A stretch of DNA of 64,000 nt, from NCBI GenBank assembly GCA_049649525.1, contig JBARZE010000057.1:62001-126000 (forward strand). Direction: 5' to 3'. Positions 25,284 through 35,314 of the stretch are shown here, piece by piece; the stretch's first letter is position 1, and every line of letters begins with the position of its first letter. The translations under genes and the position numbers were made by a program. Origin of the DNA: JAAURB01 sp049649525. GTDB taxonomy: Bacteria > Cyanobacteriota > Cyanobacteriia > Cyanobacteriales > Microcoleaceae. Under the pieces are notes generated by a model. It was not told where the DNA came from, searched no databases, and was given only the letters and a program-made list of their open reading frames with translations.

Positions 25284-26597
25284 ATGGCAAATCAGCCGAC
25301 TATTGCGATTTCTCACCTGGGTTGTGAAAAAAACCGAATTGATACAGAACATATTTTAGGCTTGCTGGTGAAAGCAGGTTATTCAGTAGACTCCAACGAA
25401 GAATTAGCCGATTATGTCATTGTCAATACTTGTAGCTTTATTGAAGCAGCGCGAGAAGAATCTGTCCGTACTTTAGTCGAATTAGCCGAAGCCGATAAAA
25501 AAATTGTCGTCACAGGTTGCATGGCGCAACACTTTCAAGCGGAATTACTAGACGAATTACCCGAAGCCGTTGCGGTTGTCGGTACTGGAGATTATCATAA
25601 AATTGTTGATGTAATGGAACGGGTTCAAGCGGGCGATCGCGTTACAGAAATCACGCCAGAACCGACTTATATTGCCGATGAAACCGTACCGCGCTATCGG
25701 ACAACCAGTGAAGGTGTAGCTTATGTCCGCATCGCAGAAGGATGTGATTATCGTTGTGCTTTTTGCATTATCCCCCATTTACGAGGTAATCAGCGATCGC
25801 GTCCGATTGAATCGATTGTAACTGAAGCCGAACAACTTGCTGCACAAGGGGTACAAGAAATTATCTTAATTTCTCAAATTACCACCAATTACGGAATCGA
25901 TATTTATGGTAAACCTCAATTAGCACAACTGTTACGGGCACTGGGAAAAGTTGATATTCCTTGGATTCGGATGCATTATACTTATCCTACCGGATTAACC
26001 CCGGAAGTATTGGCAGCTATTCAAGAAACCCCCAATGTTTTACCCTATTTAGATCTACCCTTGCAACATTCTCATCCTGAAATTTTACGGGCAATGAATC
26101 GACCCTCGCAAGGGCGTGTTAATGATAAGATTATCGAAAAAATTAAACTCGCTTTACCCGATGCCGTTTTACGAACAACCTTTATTGTCGGGTTTCCGGG
26201 TGAAACAAACGCTCATTTTGAACATCTACTCACATTTATTAAACGCCATCAATTCGATCACGTCGGAGTCTTTACCTTTTCCCCAGAAGAAGGTACCCCT
26301 GCCTATAACTTACCCAACCCCGTGCCTCAAGCGGTAATGGATGCCCGTCGAGACGCTTTAATGCAAGTGCAGCAACCCATTTCTTTACAACAAAATCAAG
26401 CTTGTGTGGGGAATATTGTTGATGTTTTAATTGAACAAGAAAACCCCGCAACCGGTGAATTAATTGGACGTTCTACCCGATTTGCACCCGATGTCGATGG
26501 GTTAGTGTATGTTGAGGGGAATGCGCGTTTAGGTAATATTGTGCCTGTGGAAATCACAGACGCAGATATTTATGATCTTTACGGCAAGACAGTTTAA
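25284..26597 (+). CDS. rimO: ribosomal protein S12 methylthiotransferase
   Basis: A 437-residue radical-SAM enzyme that adds a methylthio group to an aspartate of ribosomal protein S12. The order is UPF0004 domain (SHLGCEKNRIDTEHILG, VNTCSFIEAAREES, VTGCMAQ supplying the auxiliary cluster cysteines), radical SAM (AEGCDYRCAFCIIP, the C-x3-C-x2-C motif) and a C-terminal TRAM domain. HLGCEKNRID separates RimO from the tRNA enzyme MiaB. Length is normal. It needs S-adenosylmethionine and two 4Fe-4S clusters and acts in the cytoplasm. Convergent with the giant RTX protein gene. Confidence 0.96.
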   Translation: MANQPTIAISHLGCEKNRIDTEHILGLLVKAGYSVDSNEELADYVIVNTCSFIEAAREESVRTLVELAEADKKIVVTGCMAQHFQAELLDELPEAVAVVGTGDYHKIVDVMERVQAGDRVTEITPEPTYIADETVPRYRTTSEGVAYVRIAEGCDYRCAFCIIPHLRGNQRSRPIESIVTEAEQLAAQGVQEIILISQITTNYGIDIYGKPQLAQLLRALGKVDIPWIRMHYTYPTGLTPEVLAAIQETPNVLPYLDLPLQHSHPEILRAMNRPSQGRVNDKIIEKIKLALPDAVLRTTFIVGFPGETNAHFEHLLTFIKRHQFDHVGVFTFSPEEGTPAYNLPNPVPQAVMDARRDALMQVQQPISLQQNQACVGNIVDVLIEQENPATGELIGRSTRFAPDVDGLVYVEGNARLGNIVPVEITDADIYDLYGKTV

Positions 26598-26605
26598 GCC
26601 AGCTT

Positions 26606-26646
26606 ATCGGAGAGGAATAAATAGTATTAAAGATTTCTCTCCCGAT
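26606..26646. terminator. hairpin between convergent rimO and giant RTX gene
   Basis: ATCGGAGAGGAA (26606-26617) pairs, with one bulge, with TTTCTCTCCCGAT (26634-26646) in the 68-bp gap between convergent stops. It may serve both directions. Confidence 0.5.
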
Positions 26647-26665
26647 AGTTTAGAATTTACATTCT

Positions 26666-29600
26666 CTAGAATGAATGAGTGAAGTCATCAGCGGTAATTA
26701 AGCTTGACTCAACGCTATTTAATGTAGCGATAACTTCATCGCCTAGCTGAATAATTGTGGCATTTGCGCTCGCTTTGATGGTTAACTGTTCAAAGGTAAG
26801 ACGATCTGCAAGAACAATCAGATCTTCTCCATCAGTAAAATCTGTAATCAGATGATTACCCGCTGTAAGAGTCAATACAAACTGATCTTGTCCAATTCCT
26901 CCTGTTAAGGTATCTGCGCCGCCAGCGCCAAATAGGATATCATCACCCATATTCCCCATAAGTTGGTCATTGCCTTCCCCGCCATCGAGAGTATCATCAC
27001 CTTGACCCCCACTAATAATATCGTTACCAGTATTACCATCTAACAAGTCATTACCACGGTCGCCACTGACTGTATCATTCCCGTCATTACCGGACATAGT
27101 ATCCGACTCTTGACCACCATATAACAGGTCATTACCATCGTTACCTTCCATCAAGTCAGCGCCAATATTTCCGAACAATTCATCATTATCAGCGCCCCCT
27201 TGTAAGCTATCTCCATCTTGACCCCCATATACAGTATCCATCCCTTCACCACCATCGAGAAAATCAGCGCCTTTATTACCGCTTAACCAATCGTTTCCGG
27301 CGTTTCCTTGTAGGATATCGTTGTCCTCACCCCCGTAGAGAGTATCCGTGCCTTCACCCCCATCAAGGAAGTCAGCGCCCTTGTTACCATTCATCCAGTC
27401 ATTATCAGCAGAACCGAAGGCAGTATCATTATCTTTACCGCCATAAACAGTATCATTTCCTGCGCCAACATCGATCATGTCGTTACCTTGATTACCGTTG
27501 ACCCAGTTATCCTCCAAGTCTGCCATCAAGGTATCGTTACCTTCTAATAGGTACATAGGGTCTGTACCATTTCCCATCATCATGTCAGACTCAACAGTGG
27601 CTTCAATAGTGTTGGCAGTCATTTCAGCCATTATCGGTTGAACTGGAGTGATGATTTCAGGGATAAAAGCGCTAAGATCAAAACCGCTGGTTTCAGAAGC
27701 ATTACCCGATCCTGAACCGATGACAGAACCGAGAAATTGTCGGTTAGCAGATCCGGTGCGACTAGAACCAGAAGCATTTTCTGTGTCTTCATCTGTATCA
27801 TCTCGAACCACTTCAGGGCGGAAAGTGGGATCGCTGACAACGGTTTCCGCTATTTTTGCTTGAATGGCTTCAGGAGTTGTTTCTGCGACAAATTCCTCAA
27901 GCGTTTTAGTTCCTGCTGCCAGTTGAGACAGACTTTCTGCAATATCACCCAATGCCACCTTTTCAAGTTGAGTAATATCTATAGCAAGTTCAGTTAAATC
28001 TCCCTCACTATTTGCCACTTGTTCAATTTGTTGGTTACTGGCTGTGACAGCTTGAACCACAATTTCACTGATTTCAGAGAGTTGTTCTGGGTCAATGGCC
28101 GCGTCCTCATCACTAGCAGCATCTAAAGTAGACTCCAGGATAATTTGTAAGGTCTCCGGTTGGCTAAGGTCAAAAGATTGACCCTCAGTAACTTGAGAGG
28201 CGATCGCGTAACCTCCAAGTGCAGCAGCAGCTAGCGAAGCCGCCGAAACTGAAGACTCTGGCACTGCACCTTCTAGAACTTTAGTCAGGGTGACAAGGGT
28301 ATTCTGAACCTGAACAGATGCGGCATAAGCTTTGAGTCCATTGGCATCCCCGTTAGCGATCGCCTCGAGGTAATTGAATGTTCCTAAATTAATGTCTTCT
28401 GGTAATCCTAATGCCGATTTGACTTGTAGTTCAGCGACTTCCGGCTCAATTTCCAGTAAGACAGACAACTCTGCAACCAAGGTAGTTAGAGGTGTTACCA
28501 CTTCATAACCGGGAACGGCTGTCAGAGGCGCTTCAAGGGGTAAACCAGTAGAAACATAAGTTCCTCCCTGTGCAACAATTAAACCTTCTGTAGGGTCAAT
28601 TATGCCGTTCTGGTTGAGGTCGTATTCCTCCCAACTGACGGGAAACTCATAGCTACCGTCGGCTTCGGTCATGGTGAAGGGTTCATTGATATCCCGAATG
28701 CCGTTAAGGTTGGCATCAAAGAAGACTTCTGCATCCTCAATGTAGCCGTTGAACAGACTACCGACTACCTTTTTACTCAGGTCATAAACTTTTTTGGCGG
28801 CTTCAGCGGCTCTGGCGATCGCTGCTAGTTCATCCTTGACATAATCTTTAGCCCAGCCATAGATACTGTCAGGTCCTGTAGCATAGCGATCAATATCAAT
28901 GTATAGACGCTGATTCATGCCAAGGAAGTTGGCGTTGAGTTCGAGGCTATTATCAATTAATCCGACACTGATATCAGTATTCACGCCAACTCCAACACCC
29001 AGAATATTGTAACCGATATAACTCGATGCAGTGAAGTTGTTATTATTCACCTGGAACTGACCTGTGAGTATATCCTGTCCTAAGATAGAAACCTCACCTG
29101 AACCGGATGCAGTGAAGTTGCTGGGATTGACCTGAAAGTCATCTACATTAAAAGCAACAACACCCAAGTCTAAATCAAAGTCTCGAATATTGATAGAGGC
29201 GGGAGAGACTTCAAAATCAGCTTTGGCAACTTCATGACCTAAGAACTCTAAATAACCGTAACCGGATGTGCTGAAGCTGGTGGGGTTTACCTGAAAGTCA
29301 TCTACATCGAAAGCAACAACACCCAAGTCTAAATCAAAGTCTCGAATATTGATAGAGGTGGGAGTGATTTCAAAATCAGCTTTGGCAACTTCATGACCTA
29401 ATATTTCTAGACGACCATCCCCTCGGAAATATTGCTCAGTTAGACTAACTTTGAGGTCTAAATTAAGATCATTATCCGTACCCCCTGAGACGGGATTTTC
29501 AACCCCTGAAATCTTCACAATTCCACCCAGGTCAATCTCAGGAATTTTCAAAGATCCTTCCATTGAGGGATTGAAGGAAAAGGGATTGACATCAAATGTC

Positions 29601-32600
29601 AGGGTTCCGGTTTTACCCCAACCTGTTACTGCTGCATTAATACTAATTCCCTGGGATAATGTTTCCTGAGCAATTGTGGTTTCAACAGGCACAATTGAAA
29701 TCAGTGGATCGAGTTGATCATCCTCATCGGGGCCATCAATTGAGACGACTGTTAAATCAATAATGCTATCTAAAAAGTTGACTCCTTGCTGAATAATTGG
29801 CACCTCATTACCCACTGCACGGAGAACATAGGAATATACCGGCCCCATGTATATATCCATAAAAGATAAAGGTTCATTAACGGTCAATTCTAATGCGAAT
29901 TTTTGGGGATCGTTAGTATCAATTAAGAATGCAGTTTTTAAATCGTATTCCCCAAATTTTAAATCCCCGACAAATCCTACATTATCAATCCAGGGGGTAA
30001 TATAACTCGCACCAATTTGAATGGCTAAATTTCTCAGAGATGTATCTTGCAAACCAAAGGGATTGTCCCAACTCAGACCGTCTTCTGTTTTCATTTGAAA
30101 CGATCCTGTAATCCCTTTTGGATCGAGTGTTAAGTCCCCAGATAGGGTTAAAGGCGGTTCATTTTTTTGAACAGGGTCATAACCTTCTAGGGTAATACTG
30201 CCTTCAATTGCCGCATTCACTTCTACGGGAGTTGCCTCGAACTTTAATCCAGCATTATTGAGTTTGACACCAAAATCACCGATAGAAAGTAAGGGAATAT
30301 TTCCGGCTAAAATCCCTTTTAAAGAAGCCCCTGTACTCGGATTAAGTCCAACATGAACGCCAACACGATCAACCCCTAAATAGTAGTTGATGAATTCAGA
30401 AATTGCATCTGTATTTTCGGTGAAGTCAATCGCACCAGTAAAGTTAAACCCTTCAATTATTTTAATTCGTCCTAAGGTTTCATGTTCAATGAATTGAGAT
30501 GCTTCTGAGAAGGTTAAATTTGGACTCTCTAAGTTGAAGTCACTCAGTCCTGGAATTTTTAAAGAACTGAAGTCTAAATTACCCAATTCATAATCAAATA
30601 GGAGATTTCCATCGGCAACACCAATCTCAAAGGGTTGACCATTGAAGCTTCCACTGAGACCGAATGATTTCTGACCATTTTGAGTTTTAAACTCTAATTC
30701 GGGTTGTGCTAAAACAAGCTGAGTTCCCTCTTTTTCTGGGTCACCATCTCCTAAAATCGTTTCAGAAATGACATTCACGGCATCCTGAATAAAAGGAATT
30801 GAACCTAAATTATTACCAATCAGATTATTCAGGTCTAAACTCAAATCATCTAAATAGGTGAGAGATATTCCCTGTGAAGAAAGGGTAAAGCTAGCATTAC
30901 CAATACTGTTGAGTTTTTCTTGGATATTCTCAGGTAAAGAAGTTCCGGCTAAACTGGTAATAAATTCTACCACTTCTCCGGGAGAGATTTCACCAACAGT
31001 GAGTTCAAATGAGCGACTTCCACTCTCATCTTTGGTAAGTTTTAAGCTGGGTTTTGTAACGTTTAAGGGTTCATTTAACGGACTTCCTAAACCGATAGCA
31101 GAGGTTAAAGTATTGATGACCGATTGAATATTGATTGTATCGAGATAAGCGATTTCTAATCCGTCAGCGTTGGATTCAATTTTTAAGTTAGCATCGGTGA
31201 TAATATCCAGGAATGTGGTAATAAATTCTGGCAATTGTCCAGCAATGTCATAGACTAACTCTTTCAGCTTCTCCACATCAATGGGTGGCATTTCAAATGC
31301 AAACTCAATCTCCTGACCTGCTAAATTAATATCAAAGTCTGCGCCATTAAAGCTGCCCGCAAAACCAAATTCTTTCTGGCTATCTTTATACATAAACTCT
31401 AATTCTGGTTGAGAAAGAACCAGTTGAGTTCCGGGTTTGTTGGGGTCACCATCTCCTAAGAATGCTGCGGTCACCTTATTAACAGCATCTTCTAAAAAGC
31501 CAATATCGCCCCCAATTAAACTGTTAACATCTAGGGTCAAATCATCTAGATAGGTGAGGGCAATTCCGGTGTTAGACAAAGTGAAGCTGGCATTACCAAT
31601 ACTATCGAGTTTAGACTGAATATTACTCGGCAAAGAGACACCGACAATATCAGTTAAGAAATACACCACTTCTGTAGGAGAAATTTCACCGACTGAAAAT
31701 TCATAAGTACGATTACCGGCTTCATCTTTGTTGACTCGTAAACTGGGTTCAGTGACATTCAAAGGTTGAGCAAGATCAATCCCTAAACCAATTGTAGAAG
31801 AGAGTGTATTGATGATGGAAGTAATGTTTAAAGTATCTTGATAGCTGATTTCAAACCCATCGGGGTAAGATTCAAATTTTAAGTTACTGCTAGCGGCGAT
31901 TGCATCTAGAAATGTATTAGCAAATCCGGGAAGTTCTCCGACTAAGTTAGAGAATGTATCTTTGAGTTGATTGGCATCAATGGATGGGATATCAAAGGCA
32001 AATCCAACCCCTTCGGAATCGACATTAACGCCAAATTCTGTACCATTAAAACTGCCGGCAAAACTGAATTGTTTGCTTGTCTCTTGCTTGATGAATTCAA
32101 CGCTGGGTTGTGCTAAAACTAATTGAGTTCCTTCTGTGTCAGGATCGCCATCTCCCAGAATCCCTGCTGCGAGATTATTAACCACATTTTTAATGAATTC
32201 ACCACCACTATCGAGAAGATTATTCAGATCTAAAGTTAAGTCATCTAAATAGGTTAGAGCAATTCCTTGATTCGATAATGTTAAACTCGCATTCCCCAAT
32301 TGATCGAGTTGAGATTGCACAGCATCGGGTAAAGAGACACCGACAACATCTGTTATGAAGTTGATGATTTCTGCCGGAGAAAATTCACTTACAGAAAATT
32401 CATAGATCCGCTTCCCAGTCTCGTCTTTTGTCACTGTTAAAGCCGGCTGAGTGACCGTTAAGGGTTGAGAAAGATTCGTATCTAAACCAATTGCTGAAGA
32501 GAGAGTATTAATGATACTGGTAATATTCAAATCATCCTGATAAACGATGGAAAATCCATCAGGCAGGGATTCAAATTTGAAATTACTGGCGATCGCCAAA

Positions 32601-35314
32601 ACATCGAGGAATGCATTCCCAAATTCCGGTATTTCTCCAATTAAATCTGATAAGACATTTTTAAGTTTTTCCTTGTCAAGAGATGGCATCTCAAATTCAA
32701 ACTGGACATCTTGATCCTGAATCTTAATACCAAAGTTTGTTTCATTTAAGCTGCCCGAGAGATTTAATTCTTTACTATCCTCTTGGTTGATTAACTCAAT
32801 AGTGGCTTCCGAGAGAACCAGTTGAGTTCCTTCTGCACTAGAATCTCCATCTCCTAATAATCCATCAGCCAGTTGATTAACCGTATTTTTAATTAACTCA
32901 CCATTTCCCTCAACTAAACTATTCAAATCTATAGTTAAATCCTCTAAATAGCTAAAGTAAATCCCGGATTCAGAGATATCAAAGCCAACTTTACCCAGAC
33001 TTTCAACGTATTTTTGAATCTTAGGTGGTAAAGTTGTTCCCAATATATTGGTTATGAAATTTACCATTTCACCGATTGAAACTTCAGTCGCAGAGAATCC
33101 ATACACTGGATCGCCGAGTTCATCTTTAGCAATACGGATACTGGGTCCTGTGACATTCAACGGCGTAGAAAGATTTAAATCTAAGCCAATTTCAGCCGAG
33201 AGTTTATTGATGATATCGGTAACATTAAAACTGTCTAAATAGGTCAGTTCAAACCCATTCGGAACTGATTCAAAATTAAACTGGGTTGCAGCGAGTAAAC
33301 CATCTAAAAATGTATTGGCAAATTGGGGTAAGTCCTCGATTAAATCTGAGACAATATTCTTGAGTTTTTCCCCATCCGCTTTCAACGTCAAGCTTTGGCT
33401 ATCAACTTCTCCGGCGCTATCTTCGACCTGGATATCAATCGTATGACCACTGACTGTATCATTGTCGGGTGTACCGTTGAGGGTGGCAGTACCATCGCCA
33501 TTGTCAGTCAGGGTTAACCAGTCCGGTAAATTAGTCGCCGTGATGGTGAGATTGTCTCCCACATCCGTATCATTGACGACAATATCGTAATTGTAGAGAA
33601 AACTGGGGTCTGTATTGTTAAGGGTAATACTAACAATTTCGGGGGCGTTATTGACGTTACCCACTTCCAGGCTGAACGCATCTAGGATAGCAGTTGCGGT
33701 TCCATCACTTGTACTAATAATAATATTCTCAGTGGTTCCGACATCTTCATTCTCAGGAGTTCCGCTTAATTCTCCTGTTGCTGTATTAAAGGTAGCCCAA
33801 TCTGGTTTATTCTCAATAGAGAAACTGAGAACATCTCCATCAATATCTTCAGCCGTGGGAATAAAACTGTATTGATTTCCCTCATCAATAATGACATCGG
33901 GTGTACCTGCAATTGTCGGTGCATCGTTAGTATTTTTAACATTGAGGGTAAAGCTTTGGCTATCGACTTCCCCAACACTATCTTCGACTTGTAACCCAAC
34001 AGTATGGTCACCTAATTCCGCTTGACTCGGAGTACCGCTGAGGGTGGCTGTACTGTCCCCATTATCCGTTAAGGTTAACCAATCTGGCAGAGTCGTTGCC
34101 GTAATGGTGACGTTATCCCCAACATCCGGGTCATTGACCACGATATTGTAGGTATAGGCTGAACTTTGAGTGGCTGTTAGCGGCGCTGTACTGCTGATTT
34201 CAGGCGCGTCATTCACATTGACCACTTCCAGACTAAAAGGGTCTAATTCAACGGTTTCGAGTCCATCCGTGGCACTGATGATAATATTCTCGGTAATGCC
34301 TACTTCTTCGTTTTCAGGAGTGCCGCTGAGTTCTCCCGTAGCGGTATCAAAAGTGGCCCAATCCGGTTGATTCTCAATCGAGAAACTGAGGTCATCTCCA
34401 TCAATATCTGCGCCTGTGGGAATAAAGCTGTAGCTGCTATCCTCATCAACAGTAGTATTGGATGTGCCTGTAATGGTGGGTGCATCGTTAACGTTGCTTA
34501 CCGCCACAGTAAAGCTTTGGCTTTCTCCAACTCCGGCTGCATCTTGCACCTGTAACTCAACGGCATAGTTACCGACTGCATCATTTCCTGGCGTGCCGCT
34601 AAGGGTAGCTGTACCGTCTCCATTATCGCTGAAGGTTAACCAACCCGGTAATACAGGCGCAGTAATGGTGAGGGTTTCCCCTGCATCCGGGTCAGCAATG
34701 ACGATATCGTAAGTGTAGACCACATCTTCAGTGGCTGTCACAGGAGCCGTTCGGCTAAATTCCGGCGCTTCATTGACATCGGTAATATTCACCGTTACCG
34801 TGGCATTTCTCCCGGTGATACTATCGCTGACTTCAACCGTCAAGTCATAACTTTCAGTGGTTTCAAAGTCAATTTGAGAACTATCCGCGAGGCTAATTTC
34901 TCCAGTCTCAGTATCAATGGCAAAAATCCCGTCATTATTGCCTGCGGTAATACTGTAGGTCAGATTATCTCCATCCGTATCACTCGCAACCACCGTACCA
35001 ACCGTTGCACCATCCGTCTCATCCTCAGCCAGAGTGAAAGTTTGATTCTCAATATCAGGGGTATCATTGGCATCGGTGACATTAACGCTTACAGTCGCGT
35101 TGGCTTGATATTCCTCGTCACTCACCTCAACCGTTAAGTTATGAGTTTCAACCGTTTCATGGTCAAGCTGAGTACGGTCATTAACGGTAATTTTTCCTGT
35201 TGTTGCATCAATGGCAAAGATGGCGTTATCATTTCCCGCCGTAATGCTATAAGTCACCGCTGACCCATCCACATCGCTGCTGGTTAGTACCCACCACTGT
35301 TGTATTGGTGGCAT
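26666..35314 (-). CDS. giant RTX/cadherin-like secreted protein, main part (2882 aa)
   Basis: The main reading frame of a giant exoprotein whose N-terminus lies in two other frames to the right (35247-36945). In order: two cadherin-like repeats (TYSITAGNDNAIF, then DNLTYSITAGNNDGIF), about five putative-Ig/dystroglycan-type repeats (GDGTATLSGTP), four repeats of about 234 residues (DNA 30540-33370) of a type I do not recognise, a beta-rich region with a duplicated 53-residue block (LGHEVAKADFE), an SdrD-B-like segment (VFFDANLNGIRD), a helical stretch, and RTX nonapeptides (GNDTLYGG type, DNA about 26900-27560) before a C-terminal type I secretion-like tail. RTX repeats bind calcium and suggest type I secretion. 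The likely role is a surface or extracellular adhesin (inference). The start is not real: the frame is entered through a frameshift. Confidence 0.85.
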   Translation of the reverse strand: MPPIQQWWVLTSSDVDGSAVTYSITAGNDNAIFAIDATTGKITVNDRTQLDHETVETHNLTVEVSDEEYQANATVSVNVTDANDTPDIENQTFTLAEDETDGATVGTVVASDTDGDNLTYSITAGNNDGIFAIDTETGEISLADSSQIDFETTESYDLTVEVSDSITGRNATVTVNITDVNEAPEFSRTAPVTATEDVVYTYDIVIADPDAGETLTITAPVLPGWLTFSDNGDGTATLSGTPGNDAVGNYAVELQVQDAAGVGESQSFTVAVSNVNDAPTITGTSNTTVDEDSSYSFIPTGADIDGDDLSFSIENQPDWATFDTATGELSGTPENEEVGITENIIISATDGLETVELDPFSLEVVNVNDAPEISSTAPLTATQSSAYTYNIVVNDPDVGDNVTITATTLPDWLTLTDNGDSTATLSGTPSQAELGDHTVGLQVEDSVGEVDSQSFTLNVKNTNDAPTIAGTPDVIIDEGNQYSFIPTAEDIDGDVLSFSIENKPDWATFNTATGELSGTPENEDVGTTENIIISTSDGTATAILDAFSLEVGNVNNAPEIVSITLNNTDPSFLYNYDIVVNDTDVGDNLTITATNLPDWLTLTDNGDGTATLNGTPDNDTVSGHTIDIQVEDSAGEVDSQSLTLKADGEKLKNIVSDLIEDLPQFANTFLDGLLAATQFNFESVPNGFELTYLDSFNVTDIINKLSAEIGLDLNLSTPLNVTGPSIRIAKDELGDPVYGFSATEVSIGEMVNFITNILGTTLPPKIQKYVESLGKVGFDISESGIYFSYLEDLTIDLNSLVEGNGELIKNTVNQLADGLLGDGDSSAEGTQLVLSEATIELINQEDSKELNLSGSLNETNFGIKIQDQDVQFEFEMPSLDKEKLKNVLSDLIGEIPEFGNAFLDVLAIASNFKFESLPDGFSIVYQDDLNITSIINTLSSAIGLDTNLSQPLTVTQPALTVTKDETGKRIYEFSVSEFSPAEIINFITDVVGVSLPDAVQSQLDQLGNASLTLSNQGIALTYLDDLTLDLNNLLDSGGEFIKNVVNNLAAGILGDGDPDTEGTQLVLAQPSVEFIKQETSKQFSFAGSFNGTEFGVNVDSEGVGFAFDIPSIDANQLKDTFSNLVGELPGFANTFLDAIAASSNLKFESYPDGFEISYQDTLNITSIINTLSSTIGLGIDLAQPLNVTEPSLRVNKDEAGNRTYEFSVGEISPTEVVYFLTDIVGVSLPSNIQSKLDSIGNASFTLSNTGIALTYLDDLTLDVNSLIGGDIGFLEDAVNKVTAAFLGDGDPNKPGTQLVLSQPELEFMYKDSQKEFGFAGSFNGADFDINLAGQEIEFAFEMPPIDVEKLKELVYDIAGQLPEFITTFLDIITDANLKIESNADGLEIAYLDTINIQSVINTLTSAIGLGSPLNEPLNVTKPSLKLTKDESGSRSFELTVGEISPGEVVEFITSLAGTSLPENIQEKLNSIGNASFTLSSQGISLTYLDDLSLDLNNLIGNNLGSIPFIQDAVNVISETILGDGDPEKEGTQLVLAQPELEFKTQNGQKSFGLSGSFNGQPFEIGVADGNLLFDYELGNLDFSSLKIPGLSDFNLESPNLTFSEASQFIEHETLGRIKIIEGFNFTGAIDFTENTDAISEFINYYLGVDRVGVHVGLNPSTGASLKGILAGNIPLLSIGDFGVKLNNAGLKFEATPVEVNAAIEGSITLEGYDPVQKNEPPLTLSGDLTLDPKGITGSFQMKTEDGLSWDNPFGLQDTSLRNLAIQIGASYITPWIDNVGFVGDLKFGEYDLKTAFLIDTNDPQKFALELTVNEPLSFMDIYMGPVYSYVLRAVGNEVPIIQQGVNFLDSIIDLTVVSIDGPDEDDQLDPLISIVPVETTIAQETLSQGISINAAVTGWGKTGTLTFDVNPFSFNPSMEGSLKIPEIDLGGIVKISGVENPVSGGTDNDLNLDLKVSLTEQYFRGDGRLEILGHEVAKADFEITPTSINIRDFDLDLGVVAFDVDDFQVNPTSFSTSGYGYLEFLGHEVAKADFEVSPASINIRDFDLDLGVVAFNVDDFQVNPSNFTASGSGEVSILGQDILTGQFQVNNNNFTASSYIGYNILGVGVGVNTDISVGLIDNSLELNANFLGMNQRLYIDIDRYATGPDSIYGWAKDYVKDELAAIARAAEAAKKVYDLSKKVVGSLFNGYIEDAEVFFDANLNGIRDINEPFTMTEADGSYEFPVSWEEYDLNQNGIIDPTEGLIVAQGGTYVSTGLPLEAPLTAVPGYEVVTPLTTLVAELSVLLEIEPEVAELQVKSALGLPEDINLGTFNYLEAIANGDANGLKAYAASVQVQNTLVTLTKVLEGAVPESSVSAASLAAAALGGYAIASQVTEGQSFDLSQPETLQIILESTLDAASDEDAAIDPEQLSEISEIVVQAVTASNQQIEQVANSEGDLTELAIDITQLEKVALGDIAESLSQLAAGTKTLEEFVAETTPEAIQAKIAETVVSDPTFRPEVVRDDTDEDTENASGSSRTGSANRQFLGSVIGSGSGNASETSGFDLSAFIPEIITPVQPIMAEMTANTIEATVESDMMMGNGTDPMYLLEGNDTLMADLEDNWVNGNQGNDMIDVGAGNDTVYGGKDNDTAFGSADNDWMNGNKGADFLDGGEGTDTLYGGEDNDILQGNAGNDWLSGNKGADFLDGGEGMDTVYGGQDGDSLQGGADNDELFGNIGADLMEGNDGNDLLYGGQESDTMSGNDGNDTVSGDRGNDLLDGNTGNDIISGGQGDDTLDGGEGNDQLMGNMGDDILFGAGGADTLTGGIGQDQFVLTLTAGNHLITDFTDGEDLIVLADRLTFEQLTIKASANATIIQLGDEVIATLNSVESSLITADDFTHSF
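29131..29401 (-). repeat. near-identical 112-bp coding duplication
   Basis: Bases 29131-29242 recur at 29290-29401 with only a few changes, a 159-bp period (53 codons) encoding INIRDFDLDLGVVAF and LGHEVAKADFE. The identity suggests recent duplication or conversion inside the giant gene. Confidence 0.8.
30540..33370 (-). repeat. four tandem ~703-bp coding repeats
   Basis: Four copies of about 234 codons. Landmarks are LKNIVSDLIEDLPQFANTFL-type starts and GDGDxxxEGTQLVL near the end, the latter at about 32850, 32150, 31450 and 30745, giving a regular 698-704 bp period. Copies are diverged in DNA, so the amplification is old. Confidence 0.85.
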
